The translations under genes were made by a program, and so were the position numbers. From NCBI GenBank assembly GCA_041594335.1, contig JBFHML010000016.1, forward strand, positions 1 to 46,199: 46,199 nt of DNA. The letters are read 5' to 3'. Source of the DNA: JAGPUQ01 sp041594335. Lineage in GTDB: Bacteria; Pseudomonadota; Gammaproteobacteria; Pseudomonadales; Porticoccaceae. The notes under the pieces are model-generated. The model searched no databases, was not told the DNA's origin, and saw only the letters and a list, made by a program, of their open reading frames with translations. This document shows positions 32,779 through 41,138 of the stretch, in pieces (position 1 is the first letter of the stretch; each line of letters opens with the position of its first letter).

Positions 32779-33549
32779 TTAGATGGCCAGGCTGAGGCCG
32801 CCGTCGGCGACGATGATGGCGCCGGTGATGAAGTCCGACGCCGGGCTCGACAATAGGACGGAGATGCCCTCGAAATCTGCGGGCATGCCATAACGGCCGA
32901 CGGATGATTTATTGACAATGTAATCGATGATCGGGCCGCGGCTGTTGGGGCCTTCGCAAGGCATCATTTCGGTATGTACCAGCCCAGGGAGCAGGGCGTT
33001 GACTTGAATGTTGTCCGGCCCCCAGGCGCGCGCCAGGCTTTGGGTCATGTGGTCCATGCCACCTTTGGCAGCAGCATAGTGGACCAGCTTGCCAAAGCCT
33101 TTTTTGGTGATTGCCGAGCCGACGTTGATGATCTTGCCGCCGCCGGCTTTTTTCATCTCTGGGTAGCAGGCTTTTGCGCAGAGGAACACCGAGGTCAAAT
33201 CTACGGCCATGAACTGGTTCCACAACTCGAGAGACATCTCCTCGGGTCGCACCCCCCAGCTGATCGCGGCGTTGTTGAACAGGATATCGATGCGGCCAAG
33301 ACCCTCGACGGTCTCTTGCACCATGCGATTGACGTCCGCTTCGACGGAGACATCGGCCTGTACCGCCAACACCTTGGCGCCCATGGCCTGTAGCTCCTCC
33401 GTGGCTGCCTGAAGTTTGTCGGCTTTCCGTCCGACGATGGCGACCGCCGCTCCCGCCTTGGCGAGTCCCTTGGCGATGCCTAGGCCCAAGCCGCCGTTGC
33501 CGCCTGTGATGACCGCGACTTTTCCTGTTAGATTAAATAGATCCAGCAC
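32779..33549 (-). CDS. SDR-family oxidoreductase, paralogue 2 of 3
   Basis: A 256-residue classical SDR starting at GTG 33549 (MLDLFNLTGKVAVITGGNGG), chosen because AGAGGA lies 8 bases upstream and the N-terminus then aligns with its neighbours. It carries TGGNGGLG, NNAAIS, Tyr-xxx-Lys in YAAAK and the shared C-terminus. The catalytic serine lies in 'INVGSAITKKG', where the neighbours have NISS. It starts 33 bases after paralogue 3 and ends 14 bases before paralogue 1, so the three form an operon. A 62-bp block is identical to paralogue 3. Confidence 0.9.
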   Translation of the reverse strand: MLDLFNLTGKVAVITGGNGGLGLGIAKGLAKAGAAVAIVGRKADKLQAATEELQAMGAKVLAVQADVSVEADVNRMVQETVEGLGRIDILFNNAAISWGVRPEEMSLELWNQFMAVDLTSVFLCAKACYPEMKKAGGGKIINVGSAITKKGFGKLVHYAAAKGGMDHMTQSLARAWGPDNIQVNALLPGLVHTEMMPCEGPNSRGPIIDYIVNKSSVGRYGMPADFEGISVLLSSPASDFITGAIIVADGGLSLAI

Positions 33550-33581
33550 GATAGTAATCCTCTTTATTGTGGTGCTTTCGC

Positions 33582-34349
33582 TCACATCGCCAGGCTGAGT
33601 CCACCGTCGGCGACGATGACTGCACCGGTAATGAAGTCGGATGCAGGGCTGGCGAGCAGTACGGAGAGTCCCTCGAAGTCTGCCGGCACACCATGGCGCT
33701 TACACGCGGACTTTTCGATCGCGTAATCGATGATCCGACCGCGGTGATTGGGGCCGGAGCAGGGCATCATCTCCGAATCGACGAGACCGGGCAGCACGAC
33801 GTTGACCTGGATGTTGTCCGGCCCCCAGGCGCGCGCCAGGCTTTGGGTCATGTGGTCCATGCCACCTTTGGCTGCTGCATAGTGAACTAGGCGCCCGAAA
33901 CCGAGCTTGGTGATGATGGAGCTGATGTTGATGATCTTGCCGCCGCCGACCTTCTTCATTTCCGGATAGACCGCCTTACAGCACAGGAAGCAGGAGGTGA
34001 GGTCTACGGCGATGAACTGGTTCCACAGCTCCAGGGACATCTCTTCGACCTTTACGCCCCAGCTGATCGCGGCGTTGTTGACCAGGATGTCGACCCGTCC
34101 GAAGTGGTCCACGGTTTCTTGCACCATGCGATTGACGTCGTCTTCCAGCGAGACATCGGCGCGTACCGGTAGTACCTCAAAGCCTTCCTCGCGGAGTTGG
34201 GCGGAGGCGTTGTCCAGCTTTTCCTGACTGCGCCCGGAAATGGCCACTTTGGCGCCGGCCTTAGCCAGACCGCGGGCGATGCCCAGGCCCAGGCCGCCAT
34301 TACCGCCTGTGATGATGGCCACTTTGCCAGTCAGATCGAAGATATCCAC
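33582..34349 (-). CDS. SDR-family oxidoreductase, paralogue 3 of 3 (first in operon)
   Basis: A 255-residue classical SDR starting at GTG 34349 (MDIFDLTGKVAIITGGNGG), directly behind GAGGAGG; a longer in-frame version beginning at 34454 has no ribosome site and does not match the paralogues. TGGNGGLG, NNAAIS, 'NISSIITKLG' and Tyr-xxx-Lys (YAAAK) are all present. It heads the minus-strand run that ends at the pnp terminator. Likely role: alcohol dehydrogenase on a cyclic or hydroxyacyl substrate (inference). Confidence 0.9.
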   Translation of the reverse strand: MDIFDLTGKVAIITGGNGGLGLGIARGLAKAGAKVAISGRSQEKLDNASAQLREEGFEVLPVRADVSLEDDVNRMVQETVDHFGRVDILVNNAAISWGVKVEEMSLELWNQFIAVDLTSCFLCCKAVYPEMKKVGGGKIINISSIITKLGFGRLVHYAAAKGGMDHMTQSLARAWGPDNIQVNVVLPGLVDSEMMPCSGPNHRGRIIDYAIEKSACKRHGVPADFEGLSVLLASPASDFITGAVIVADGGLSLAM

Positions 34350-34570
34350 GCTGTTACCTCCTCGCAGGTGCGTCAGAAATGTGCAAATTCGGATGGATCT
34401 CAGGGGTCTTTGGAACCGGTCGGCCGTGATGGAGCAGGCCCGGTCGGACGCCAAGGCGGCAATTCTGGTGAAATTGTCGAGAAAAATCTACCCTGTGGTA
34501 ACTTGATGCGTGGTGAAGCTGGGGCGACGGCCGCCGTTGGGGCACAGCGGCCGGTGATCCGGGCAGTGGT

Positions 34571-35629
34571 TCAGCGCGCAGCGGGAATGTCTGGCCCTAC
34601 GGGTCTGCCGTCTTCGAGCTGATCGAGGTATTCCGATAGACCGTAGCCAACCATGCCATTGCAGCGATACTCGGTCATCGCCTCGGTGATGCGGGTGGCC
34701 AACTCCGTGCCATCCTCTGTCACTCGGCGATTGCGTAGGGGGATCAGCGACAGCACTTGACCGGTGATTTCGAATTCCTGGGCGCGCGCTGTACGACACC
34801 AGGCTTTCATGCCGGTCTGGTGAAAATGTCGGTCCCAGGACGACTCCACCTGCGCCTCGACGATCAGGTCATAGCGGCCTTCGGTGAAGATCATGCCGCC
34901 GCAATCGAAGCTGCCGTCGCGCAGGCCCATGGTCATGATCATGGCGCCGAAGTCTGGAGTCAGCGAAATGGGTAGCCAGCGATACCAATAGATATTCTGC
35001 CAATAACGGGGGCCCCAAGAGTGATCGCGCAAGCCAAGTCCATCGATCTCCCAGGACTGGTCGCCCACACGAATCCGTCCGGTCGCCGCGACATGTTGCT
35101 CGAAGTGGGCACGGGCCATTGCAGTGTTGGCGTCGAGCGCGATTGGCGTGCCGTCGGGGTTGAGGTGTTCGCCGCCGTACATGGGGGATAGCCCCCGGTA
35201 ATCGAGATCGATCTCGCAATTCAGTAGGGGGTTGGTTTTGAAAGCCAAGCTAGGGTCGAGCATCTGGTTGGGGTCGGCCAAAACCAGGATCTGGCCCTCA
35301 TAGCCCACCCGTTGGCGCACAAAGGGTTCGAGGATCTCGAAGTGGGCGCCCCCGACGCGGTGTTCCGCGTTCGAAGTGATGGGGGCTCGGCGGAACATGA
35401 ACCCGACCTTGCCATTAGGCAGGTACAAGCAGACGCTGACCTCGGCGTGACCCTCGTTAACCCGGTTGCCGATCCGGATCCATCCGCCGACTTGGTGCCT
35501 GCGGTCATAGAAGTTGTAATAGGCGCTTTCGTTGAAATTGCTTGCCGCCTCCGGTGGATGATTGTATTCGTCCTGTGGATTCAGGCGGATCCGGTCGCCC
35601 GGCTTGGTAATAAAAACGGTCCTGGCCAT
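34571..35629 (-). CDS. CrtC/AttH-like protein (DUF7064/DUF7065-type), copy A
   Basis: A 352-residue protein with no signal peptide or membrane span. The core motif 'WEIDGLGLRDHSWGPRYWQNIYWYRW' holds DHSWG at residues 202-206, which resembles the DHxWG motif of carotenoid hydratase CrtC and AttH two-domain lipocalin-like proteins. I take it to belong to the DUF7064/DUF7065 group; this is from memory. It is homologous to the divergent neighbour at 35787: both share 'NFNES', 'GNRVNEGHAEVSVC/ELSVC' and 'PLRNRR'. It may hydrate, isomerise or bind a hydrophobic substrate. Function unproven. Confidence 0.6.
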   Translation of the reverse strand: MARTVFITKPGDRIRLNPQDEYNHPPEAASNFNESAYYNFYDRRHQVGGWIRIGNRVNEGHAEVSVCLYLPNGKVGFMFRRAPITSNAEHRVGGAHFEILEPFVRQRVGYEGQILVLADPNQMLDPSLAFKTNPLLNCEIDLDYRGLSPMYGGEHLNPDGTPIALDANTAMARAHFEQHVAATGRIRVGDQSWEIDGLGLRDHSWGPRYWQNIYWYRWLPISLTPDFGAMIMTMGLRDGSFDCGGMIFTEGRYDLIVEAQVESSWDRHFHQTGMKAWCRTARAQEFEITGQVLSLIPLRNRRVTEDGTELATRITEAMTEYRCNGMVGYGLSEYLDQLEDGRPVGPDIPAAR

Positions 35630-35786
35630 GGGGTTGCCCTGGTTGTGAAAACTCTTGCGCGGTTAGAGCGAGCGTAGGGCGCTGGGGCAGCGTGTCGCAG
35701 TTGGCGGCGTTTTCCCCACTCGGAATCCGCTATATGCTGATTGGCAAACGTAGCATTCAACTCTGCCATAACAATAAGGAAAAGAC

Positions 35787-36791
35787 ATGCACGGCTTCAG
35801 ACTGGACCCGGCGGACGAGTACAGCCATCGACCGACCGCGGAGCCGAATTTCAACGAAAGTGTCTACGTCAATGGTTGGGATCCGCTCCTGCGCATGGGC
35901 GCTTGGATGCGTCTGGGGAACCGCGTTAACGAGGGGCACGCCGAGTTGTCGGTATGCATCTATCTCCCCGACGGCCGGATCGCCTGCCAGTTTCGGCGCC
36001 CACAGATTGACAGCAACGAGCGTCACGCCGCCGGCGGCATGGCCTACGCGGTCCTGGAGCCTTTTCATGTCGTTGAAATGTCCTACCGGGGTGAGCTGAT
36101 GGTGCTCGACGATCCGCAGTTGTTGCGCAACCCGGCAGCGCTGTTTCAGGACGCGCCCCGGGTGCAAGGCGCAGTCGAGTTCCGGCTCGATGGCGTATCA
36201 CCGCTGCATGGCGGCGAACCGACGGCGGCCGGTCAGGAGACGATGTATGGGCGCGACTTCTCGCTCGGGCATTTCAACCAGCACACCCGCACGCGGGGTA
36301 GGATCCAGGTCGGCGAGCAGTCCTGGGAGATCGATGGTTTGGGGTGGCGCGATCACTCCTGGGGTCCGCGGTACTGGCAAAATATCTATTTCTATCGGCT
36401 GTTCACCGCCAACTTTGGTGCCGACCGCGGGTTTATGCTGCTCAAGCGCACGGACCGCGCGCGCCGCGTCCATCGCATCGGCGTACTACAGTACGACGGC
36501 GATTATGAGGACATCATCGATCTCGACTTGCTTACCGAATGGGATACCTATCAGGATCCGCGGCGGGTCCAGTTGGGCGTGCGCACCGCGCGGCGCGCGG
36601 TGCGTATCAGCGGGGAGGTATTGACCATGGCGCCCTTGCGCAACCGGCGCCAAGTGGGCGATCAGGAGCTCGCTTGCCGCATCGCCGAGGGCTTCACTCT
36701 ATGGCGTTGGGAAGATGAGCGTGAGGGGCTGGGAATGACGGAATACATCGAATTTCTGGAGGCAGGAAAGCCTGTCGGCTATCCGCTTTGA
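35787..36791 (+). CDS. CrtC/AttH-like protein (DUF7064/DUF7065-type), copy B
   Basis: A 334-residue homologue of the gene at 34571, facing away from it across a 157-bp gap. It carries 'WEIDGLGWRDHSWGPRYWQNIYFYRL' with DHSWG at residues 189-193, plus NFNES, GNRVNEGHAELSVC and a C-terminal 'TEYIEFLEAGKPVGYPL' that matches 'SEYLDQLEDGRPVGP' of copy A. AAGGAAAAG precedes the ATG. Its TGA overlaps the TTG start of the phosphotransferase (TTGA), so it heads a coupled four-gene operon. Confidence 0.6.
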   Translation: MHGFRLDPADEYSHRPTAEPNFNESVYVNGWDPLLRMGAWMRLGNRVNEGHAELSVCIYLPDGRIACQFRRPQIDSNERHAAGGMAYAVLEPFHVVEMSYRGELMVLDDPQLLRNPAALFQDAPRVQGAVEFRLDGVSPLHGGEPTAAGQETMYGRDFSLGHFNQHTRTRGRIQVGEQSWEIDGLGWRDHSWGPRYWQNIYFYRLFTANFGADRGFMLLKRTDRARRVHRIGVLQYDGDYEDIIDLDLLTEWDTYQDPRRVQLGVRTARRAVRISGEVLTMAPLRNRRQVGDQELACRIAEGFTLWRWEDEREGLGMTEYIEFLEAGKPVGYPL

Positions 36792-37810
36792 CGGGGATCG
36801 AGGTGGGCTCTCCGGCAGACCTCGCGGCGTTGGCAGCGCGTCTGGAAGCGGCGTTGCGCAGACATTTCGGTAGTGCGGTGCGGCTCGCCAACCTCGAAAC
36901 CGCTACGTTGGGCGCATCGAACCGGACCTTCTTGTTTGACCTCATCGAGTCGACGGGCAGCCGGGGTATGGTATTGCGTCAGGAGACCTACCGTGCGCCC
37001 GTTTCGCCCTTTTTGGCCCCGGCCGATCAATTTCAGGTACTTCGAGTGCTTTATGGTCATGGCTTGCCGGTGCCCGAGCCGCTCTTCGAACTGAGACCGG
37101 AGGACGGCCTGGAGCGGGGCTTCGCCATGGCCCGTATTGCGGGTGAAACCCTGCCCAAGACACTGCTCACCGACCCGCGCTACGCCCATGCTCGCGCTCG
37201 ATTCTCGGCTCAGACCGGCGAGATCCTCGCGCGCCTGCACAAGATCCCTTTGGGTGAGGTGCCGTTTCTTGTCGACAGCGCCGACTCGCGGGATCCGCTC
37301 GCCGCTCAGATCGCGCGTTACGATCGCTATGGAGAGTACCATCCTGCGATCGATGTGGGTGTGCGCTGGCTGGAGCGACACCAACCTCCGCCGCGTGCGG
37401 CGCGATTGGTTCACGGCGATTATCGAATCGGCAATCTGATTTTCGACGCTTCCGGTATCGCCGGCGTGCTCGATTGGGAGTGTGCTCACCACGGTAGCCC
37501 AGCTGAGGATTTCGGGTGGGTTTGCCTGCGCGCTTGGCGATTTGGGCGGGTGGGGTATCCGGTTGGTGGGATCGGCGAGCGCGATGCGCTGCACGCCGCC
37601 TACGAGGCCTGTGGCGGTGAGGTGCTGGGCGAGGATGAAGTGCGTTGGTGGGAGATCTTTGGGTCCCTCAAATGGGCGATCCTCAATATGATGCAGGCCG
37701 AGGCCCATGTCCGCGGTGTGCGCCGTTCGTTGCCATTCGCCTGTTGTGGCCGCAATGCGGCGCTGATCGAGTACGATTTGCTGATGACCATTGCGGGGCG
37801 GTACCGATGA
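36788..37810 (+). CDS. APH-fold phosphotransferase family protein
   Basis: A 340-residue aminoglycoside-phosphotransferase-like kinase. The Brenner motif 'LVHGDYRIGNLIFD' has His209 and Asp211, and the metal motif 'GVLDWECAHHGSPAEDFGW' has Asp229. The N-terminal lobe has the nucleotide region 'LGASNRTFLFDL' and 'MVLRQETYRAP'. Relatives of this type often sit beside acyl-CoA dehydrogenases and catabolic genes rather than resistance genes. A small-molecule kinase role is more likely than antibiotic resistance. TTG start, overlapping the previous stop by four bases. Confidence 0.8.
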   Translation: MTGIEVGSPADLAALAARLEAALRRHFGSAVRLANLETATLGASNRTFLFDLIESTGSRGMVLRQETYRAPVSPFLAPADQFQVLRVLYGHGLPVPEPLFELRPEDGLERGFAMARIAGETLPKTLLTDPRYAHARARFSAQTGEILARLHKIPLGEVPFLVDSADSRDPLAAQIARYDRYGEYHPAIDVGVRWLERHQPPPRAARLVHGDYRIGNLIFDASGIAGVLDWECAHHGSPAEDFGWVCLRAWRFGRVGYPVGGIGERDALHAAYEACGGEVLGEDEVRWWEIFGSLKWAILNMMQAEAHVRGVRRSLPFACCGRNAALIEYDLLMTIAGRYR

Positions 37811-37826
37811 GCGAGAGGTAGGTCCG

Positions 37827-38252
37827 ATGACCCAGGATCGACCCGATCTCCCGGAGATTTTCCGCACGCTCGGCGAATTCGCGCGGGGTGTTGCGGCGCG
37901 CACCTCCGGTGCGGAGCGTTATGAGGCGTTGTGTGCCCTCTTCTTGCTCGAAGTGGCAGCACGTGAACTGGCTGCGGGCGATGCGCCGGTCCGGCGTCAG
38001 GCGGTGCGGCTGCGCGAGCTGCTCGACGGCGAACCGGATGAGCGACAACCCTACCGGGATTTTTGCCGGCGGGTGCGCAACGGCGATTTTGATCAGGATT
38101 GGGAGCGCGCCTTTACCTTTGCGCTGGAGCAAGTCATCGACAAGGTTCGGGTCACCAACCCCGATTGCTTGGCGTCGGAACACCGCGATAGCGGCAGGGC
38201 CGGCAGATCGAAGGATACTTTTCATTACCCGACCAGAGGAGAAAATCAATGA
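37827..38252 (+). CDS. DUF6285-like small helical protein
   Basis: A 141-residue, mostly helical protein following the phosphotransferase. The pattern 'LFLLEVAARELAAGDAPVRRQAVRLRELLDGE', 'FCRRVRNGDFD' and 'ALEQVIDKVRVTNPD' matches what I recall of DUF6285, a family regularly paired with phosphotransferase family proteins. ATG 37827 is chosen for the GAGAGGTAGG upstream. Its stop overlaps the next ATG (ATGA). Function unknown; probably a partner of the kinase. Confidence 0.6.
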   Translation: MTQDRPDLPEIFRTLGEFARGVAARTSGAERYEALCALFLLEVAARELAAGDAPVRRQAVRLRELLDGEPDERQPYRDFCRRVRNGDFDQDWERAFTFALEQVIDKVRVTNPDCLASEHRDSGRAGRSKDTFHYPTRGENQ

Positions 38253-39013
38253 GTGGAATCGTCGAAGGCAAGGTGGCTGTGGTCACCGGAGGAGGCAGTG
38301 GTATCGGGCGCGCGGCTTGCGAGATCTTTGCCCGCGAAGGCGCCAGCGTGGTGGTGGCCGATATCGATGCCGTCGGCGGTGAGGAGACTGCCGCGTTGGT
38401 CACCCAAGCGGGGGGTAAGGCAATCTTCGTGCGTTGCGACGTTTCCCAGGCGGAACAAGTTGAAGCCATGGTGAAGGCCGCGGTGGTCAATTTCGGAGGG
38501 TTGCACTGCGCCTTCAATAACGCTGGCGTGGAGGGCGAATACGCCAAGGTGGCTGATGCCACCGAAGAGAACTTCCTGCTCAATTACAAGGTCAATATGC
38601 TTGGCGTCTGGCTGTGCATGAAGTATCAGATTCGTCAGATGTTGGCGCAGGATGCTGGGGGCGCGATTGTCAACACGGCCTCCGATGCGGGGTTGATCGG
38701 GGTTAAGAATCTCGGCCAGTACTCAGCCGCGAAGCACGCCGTGGTAGGCCTGACCAAATCGGCTGCGCTCGACTATGCGACCAAACGAATTCGCGTGAAC
38801 GCGGTCTGCCCTGGGCCGATCCGCACCCCGATGCTGATGCGGATATTCGAGGAGAGCCCCAAGGTGGGTGAAGCGATGATTGCAGCCCAGCCGGTGAAAC
38901 GGCTGGGTGAGCCTAGTGAGATCGCCGATGCTGCGGTTTATCTGTGCTCGGATCATGCCTCTTACATCACCGGTCACGCGCTGCCCGTTGACGGGGGGTA
39001 CATGGCGACCTGA
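38249..39013 (+). CDS. SDR-family oxidoreductase
   Basis: A 254-residue classical SDR: TGGGSGIG at residues 13-20, NNAGVEG, 'IVNTASDAGLIGVKNLGQYSAAKHAVVGLTKSAAL' with Ser and Tyr-xxx-Lys, and the C-terminal 'YITGHALPVDGGYMAT'. It differs clearly from the three tandem SDRs and resembles the general 3-oxoacyl-ACP reductase/cyclohexanol-dehydrogenase type. The start overlaps the previous stop by four bases. Last gene of the coupled operon that starts at 35787. Confidence 0.9.
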   Translation: MSGIVEGKVAVVTGGGSGIGRAACEIFAREGASVVVADIDAVGGEETAALVTQAGGKAIFVRCDVSQAEQVEAMVKAAVVNFGGLHCAFNNAGVEGEYAKVADATEENFLLNYKVNMLGVWLCMKYQIRQMLAQDAGGAIVNTASDAGLIGVKNLGQYSAAKHAVVGLTKSAALDYATKRIRVNAVCPGPIRTPMLMRIFEESPKVGEAMIAAQPVKRLGEPSEIADAAVYLCSDHASYITGHALPVDGGYMAT

Positions 39014-39234
39014 AGATTCGGGAGTTGTCTGCAAGACCGAAGCGTTTTTCTCGTAGCTGCGGCGGCATGGTTTGCCGTCGCGGCCAAGGCAGGGCAGGGT
39101 TGGCGTGCTCACCGTGCCGTTTGAACGTATCGGGGTGATATCGGCACAGAGCCACACCAGAATCTGTCACGTAATCCGGCGAAGGCGCCCCTGTCACAAG
39201 AGCGCCGATTCGCAGATTCTAGGAGGTAGCGATC

Positions 39235-40833
39235 ATGAGCGATATAGACTACGAGGTCATTATCATCGGTGCCGGTGTTTCCGGCCTCTATCAGCTACAT
39301 AAGCTACGTCAGCTGGGCTTCACGGTGCGAGTGCTTGAGGAGGGCGGTGGCGTCGGCGGCACTTGGTACTGGAACCGCTATCCCGGTGCCCGCTTCGATT
39401 CCGAGAGTTATACCTATGGCTATTCATTCTCGGAGGACATCCTCCGAGAATGGAGCTGGAGCGAACATTTCGCCGGGCAACCGGAGAATGAACGTTACTT
39501 CAATTTTGTCGCCGACAAGCTAGACCTGCGTAAGGATATTCAGTTCGACACCCGGGTTACCGCGGCTCATTTCCGCGATGACGAGAATCTGTGGGTCATC
39601 GAGACGGCGACCGGCGAAAGGCTGCGGGGCCGCTTCCTTATCACTGCCATTGGCATCCTGTCTGCCTACCAGATGCCTCGTATCGAGGGGATCGCTGACT
39701 TCCAGGGACAATCCTGGCATACCGCGCGCTGGCCCAAGGAACCGGTCGATTTTCGCGGCAAGCGAGTTGGGGTGATTGGCACCGGCGCGACCGGGGTTCA
39801 GGTGATTCAAGAGGTGGCCAAGACCGCGGGACAGCTGACCGTATTCCAACTCGACGCCAATTGGTGTGCGCCTCTCAACAACTCCCGGATTACCGAGGCC
39901 GAGCAGGCCGAGCTCAAGGCGCGTTATCCGGAGTTGTTCCAGCGGTGTCGGGACTCTTCCGCCGGTTTTATCCACCAATTTGACCGGAGATCGATTTTCG
40001 AGGTTTCGGAAGAAGAGCGTGAAGCGTTGTTCGAGAAATTATATGGAGAGCCGGGTTTTGGCATCTGGCTCGCTAACTTTCATGACACCATGACGGATGA
40101 GCGCGCCAATGCGTTGATCACCGACTTCATCGCGCGCAAGATTCGTGAACGGGTCAAGGATCCGAAGATCGCCGAAGCGCTCATTCCGAAGGATCACGGC
40201 TTTGGTATGAAGCGTGTGCCCCTGGAGACCCATTACTACGAGGCGTACAACCAGGATAACGTGGCATTGGTGGATCTGCGTGAAACCCCCATCGAGCGCA
40301 TCACGCCGAAAGGTATCCAGACGACGGATCGGGAATATGAGCTCGACGTCATAATCTATGCCACGGGATTTGATGCCGTCACCGGCGCTTTCAAGCGGAT
40401 CGACATCCGCGGTGTCGATGGCCAGCGTTTGGTCGATCGCTGGGAAGGCGGGCCGGAGACCTATCTCGGCATACAGGTGTCTAACTTCCCCAACCTGTTC
40501 ATGCTGGTCGGTCCGCACAACGGCGCCACTTTCTGCAATATTCCCAGGTGTAGTGAACAAAACGTCGAGTGGGTGAGCGCCTGTCTGCAATATCTTCGCG
40601 ACCACGGCCACGAGCGCATCGAGGCGACGCCTGAGGCTGAGGCAGCCTGGACCGAACATGTCTACGACACAGTCAAACACTCATTGCTGGCGAAGGCGGA
40701 CTCCTGGTTCATGGGCGCCAATGTGCCGGGCAAGAAGCGGACGTTTCTGCTCTATGCCGGGGGTACCGACAAATACCGGCAACGCTGTGATGAGGTCGCG
40801 GCCGCAGGTTATGCGGGCTTTCGGTTGCACTGA
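39235..40833 (+). CDS. Flavin-dependent Baeyer-Villiger monooxygenase, copy 1
   Basis: A 532-residue type I BVMO. The FAD motif GAGVSG is at residues 12-17, the NADPH motif GTGATG at 182-187, and between them the BVMO fingerprint FxGxxxHxxxW (F156, G158, H162, W166 in FQGQSWHTARWP). 'GGTWYWNRYPGARFDSES' is typical of cyclohexanone-type BVMOs. The enzyme would insert one oxygen next to a ketone, giving an ester or lactone. AGGAGG lies 8 bases before the ATG. A 221-bp gap separates it from the previous operon; a second copy of the same length follows. Confidence 0.93.
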   Translation: MSDIDYEVIIIGAGVSGLYQLHKLRQLGFTVRVLEEGGGVGGTWYWNRYPGARFDSESYTYGYSFSEDILREWSWSEHFAGQPENERYFNFVADKLDLRKDIQFDTRVTAAHFRDDENLWVIETATGERLRGRFLITAIGILSAYQMPRIEGIADFQGQSWHTARWPKEPVDFRGKRVGVIGTGATGVQVIQEVAKTAGQLTVFQLDANWCAPLNNSRITEAEQAELKARYPELFQRCRDSSAGFIHQFDRRSIFEVSEEEREALFEKLYGEPGFGIWLANFHDTMTDERANALITDFIARKIRERVKDPKIAEALIPKDHGFGMKRVPLETHYYEAYNQDNVALVDLRETPIERITPKGIQTTDREYELDVIIYATGFDAVTGAFKRIDIRGVDGQRLVDRWEGGPETYLGIQVSNFPNLFMLVGPHNGATFCNIPRCSEQNVEWVSACLQYLRDHGHERIEATPEAEAAWTEHVYDTVKHSLLAKADSWFMGANVPGKKRTFLLYAGGTDKYRQRCDEVAAAGYAGFRLH

Positions 40834-41138
40834 GGGACTGCCGGTGACCGATAACCGCAGACCCTGTGGCGGCGCTGTGGCCTGAGTGGCGGGGCGGCGT
40901 GGAAGTTGCAGGCGCAGGCCAACTGTGGTCAACTCCCGCGGCCCTGCAATGGTCTACACGGCCCGCGGCGAGCCCAGCGTGTGCGTTGGTGCACGCAACG
41001 GGCAACGCGAGCCAGCGCGACAATCGCTCCGAATCCTGAGATTCGGACGGCAATGCGGCCACCCCTCAAGGGTTGATGAACCCAGAAGCCCTCGCGGCGC
41101 GGGGGCCATGAAATTTGGTTTTAGGAGGCAATCTGAAA
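40834..41138 (+). other. Intergenic region between the two BVMO genes
   Basis: This 305-bp gap shows no credible gene and no clear promoter. It contains a perfect stem-loop TCCGAATC-CTGA-GATTCGGA at 41028-41047 without a T run, and ends with the strong ribosome site AGGAGG (41123-41128) of the second BVMO. The stem-loop could be an operator or an mRNA processing site. Confidence 0.6.

Noticed and set aside
36788..37810. Aminoglycoside resistance gene
   Set aside because: The APH fold is real, but the neighbours are catabolic and this kinase subgroup typically accompanies acyl-CoA metabolism, so resistance is not supported.
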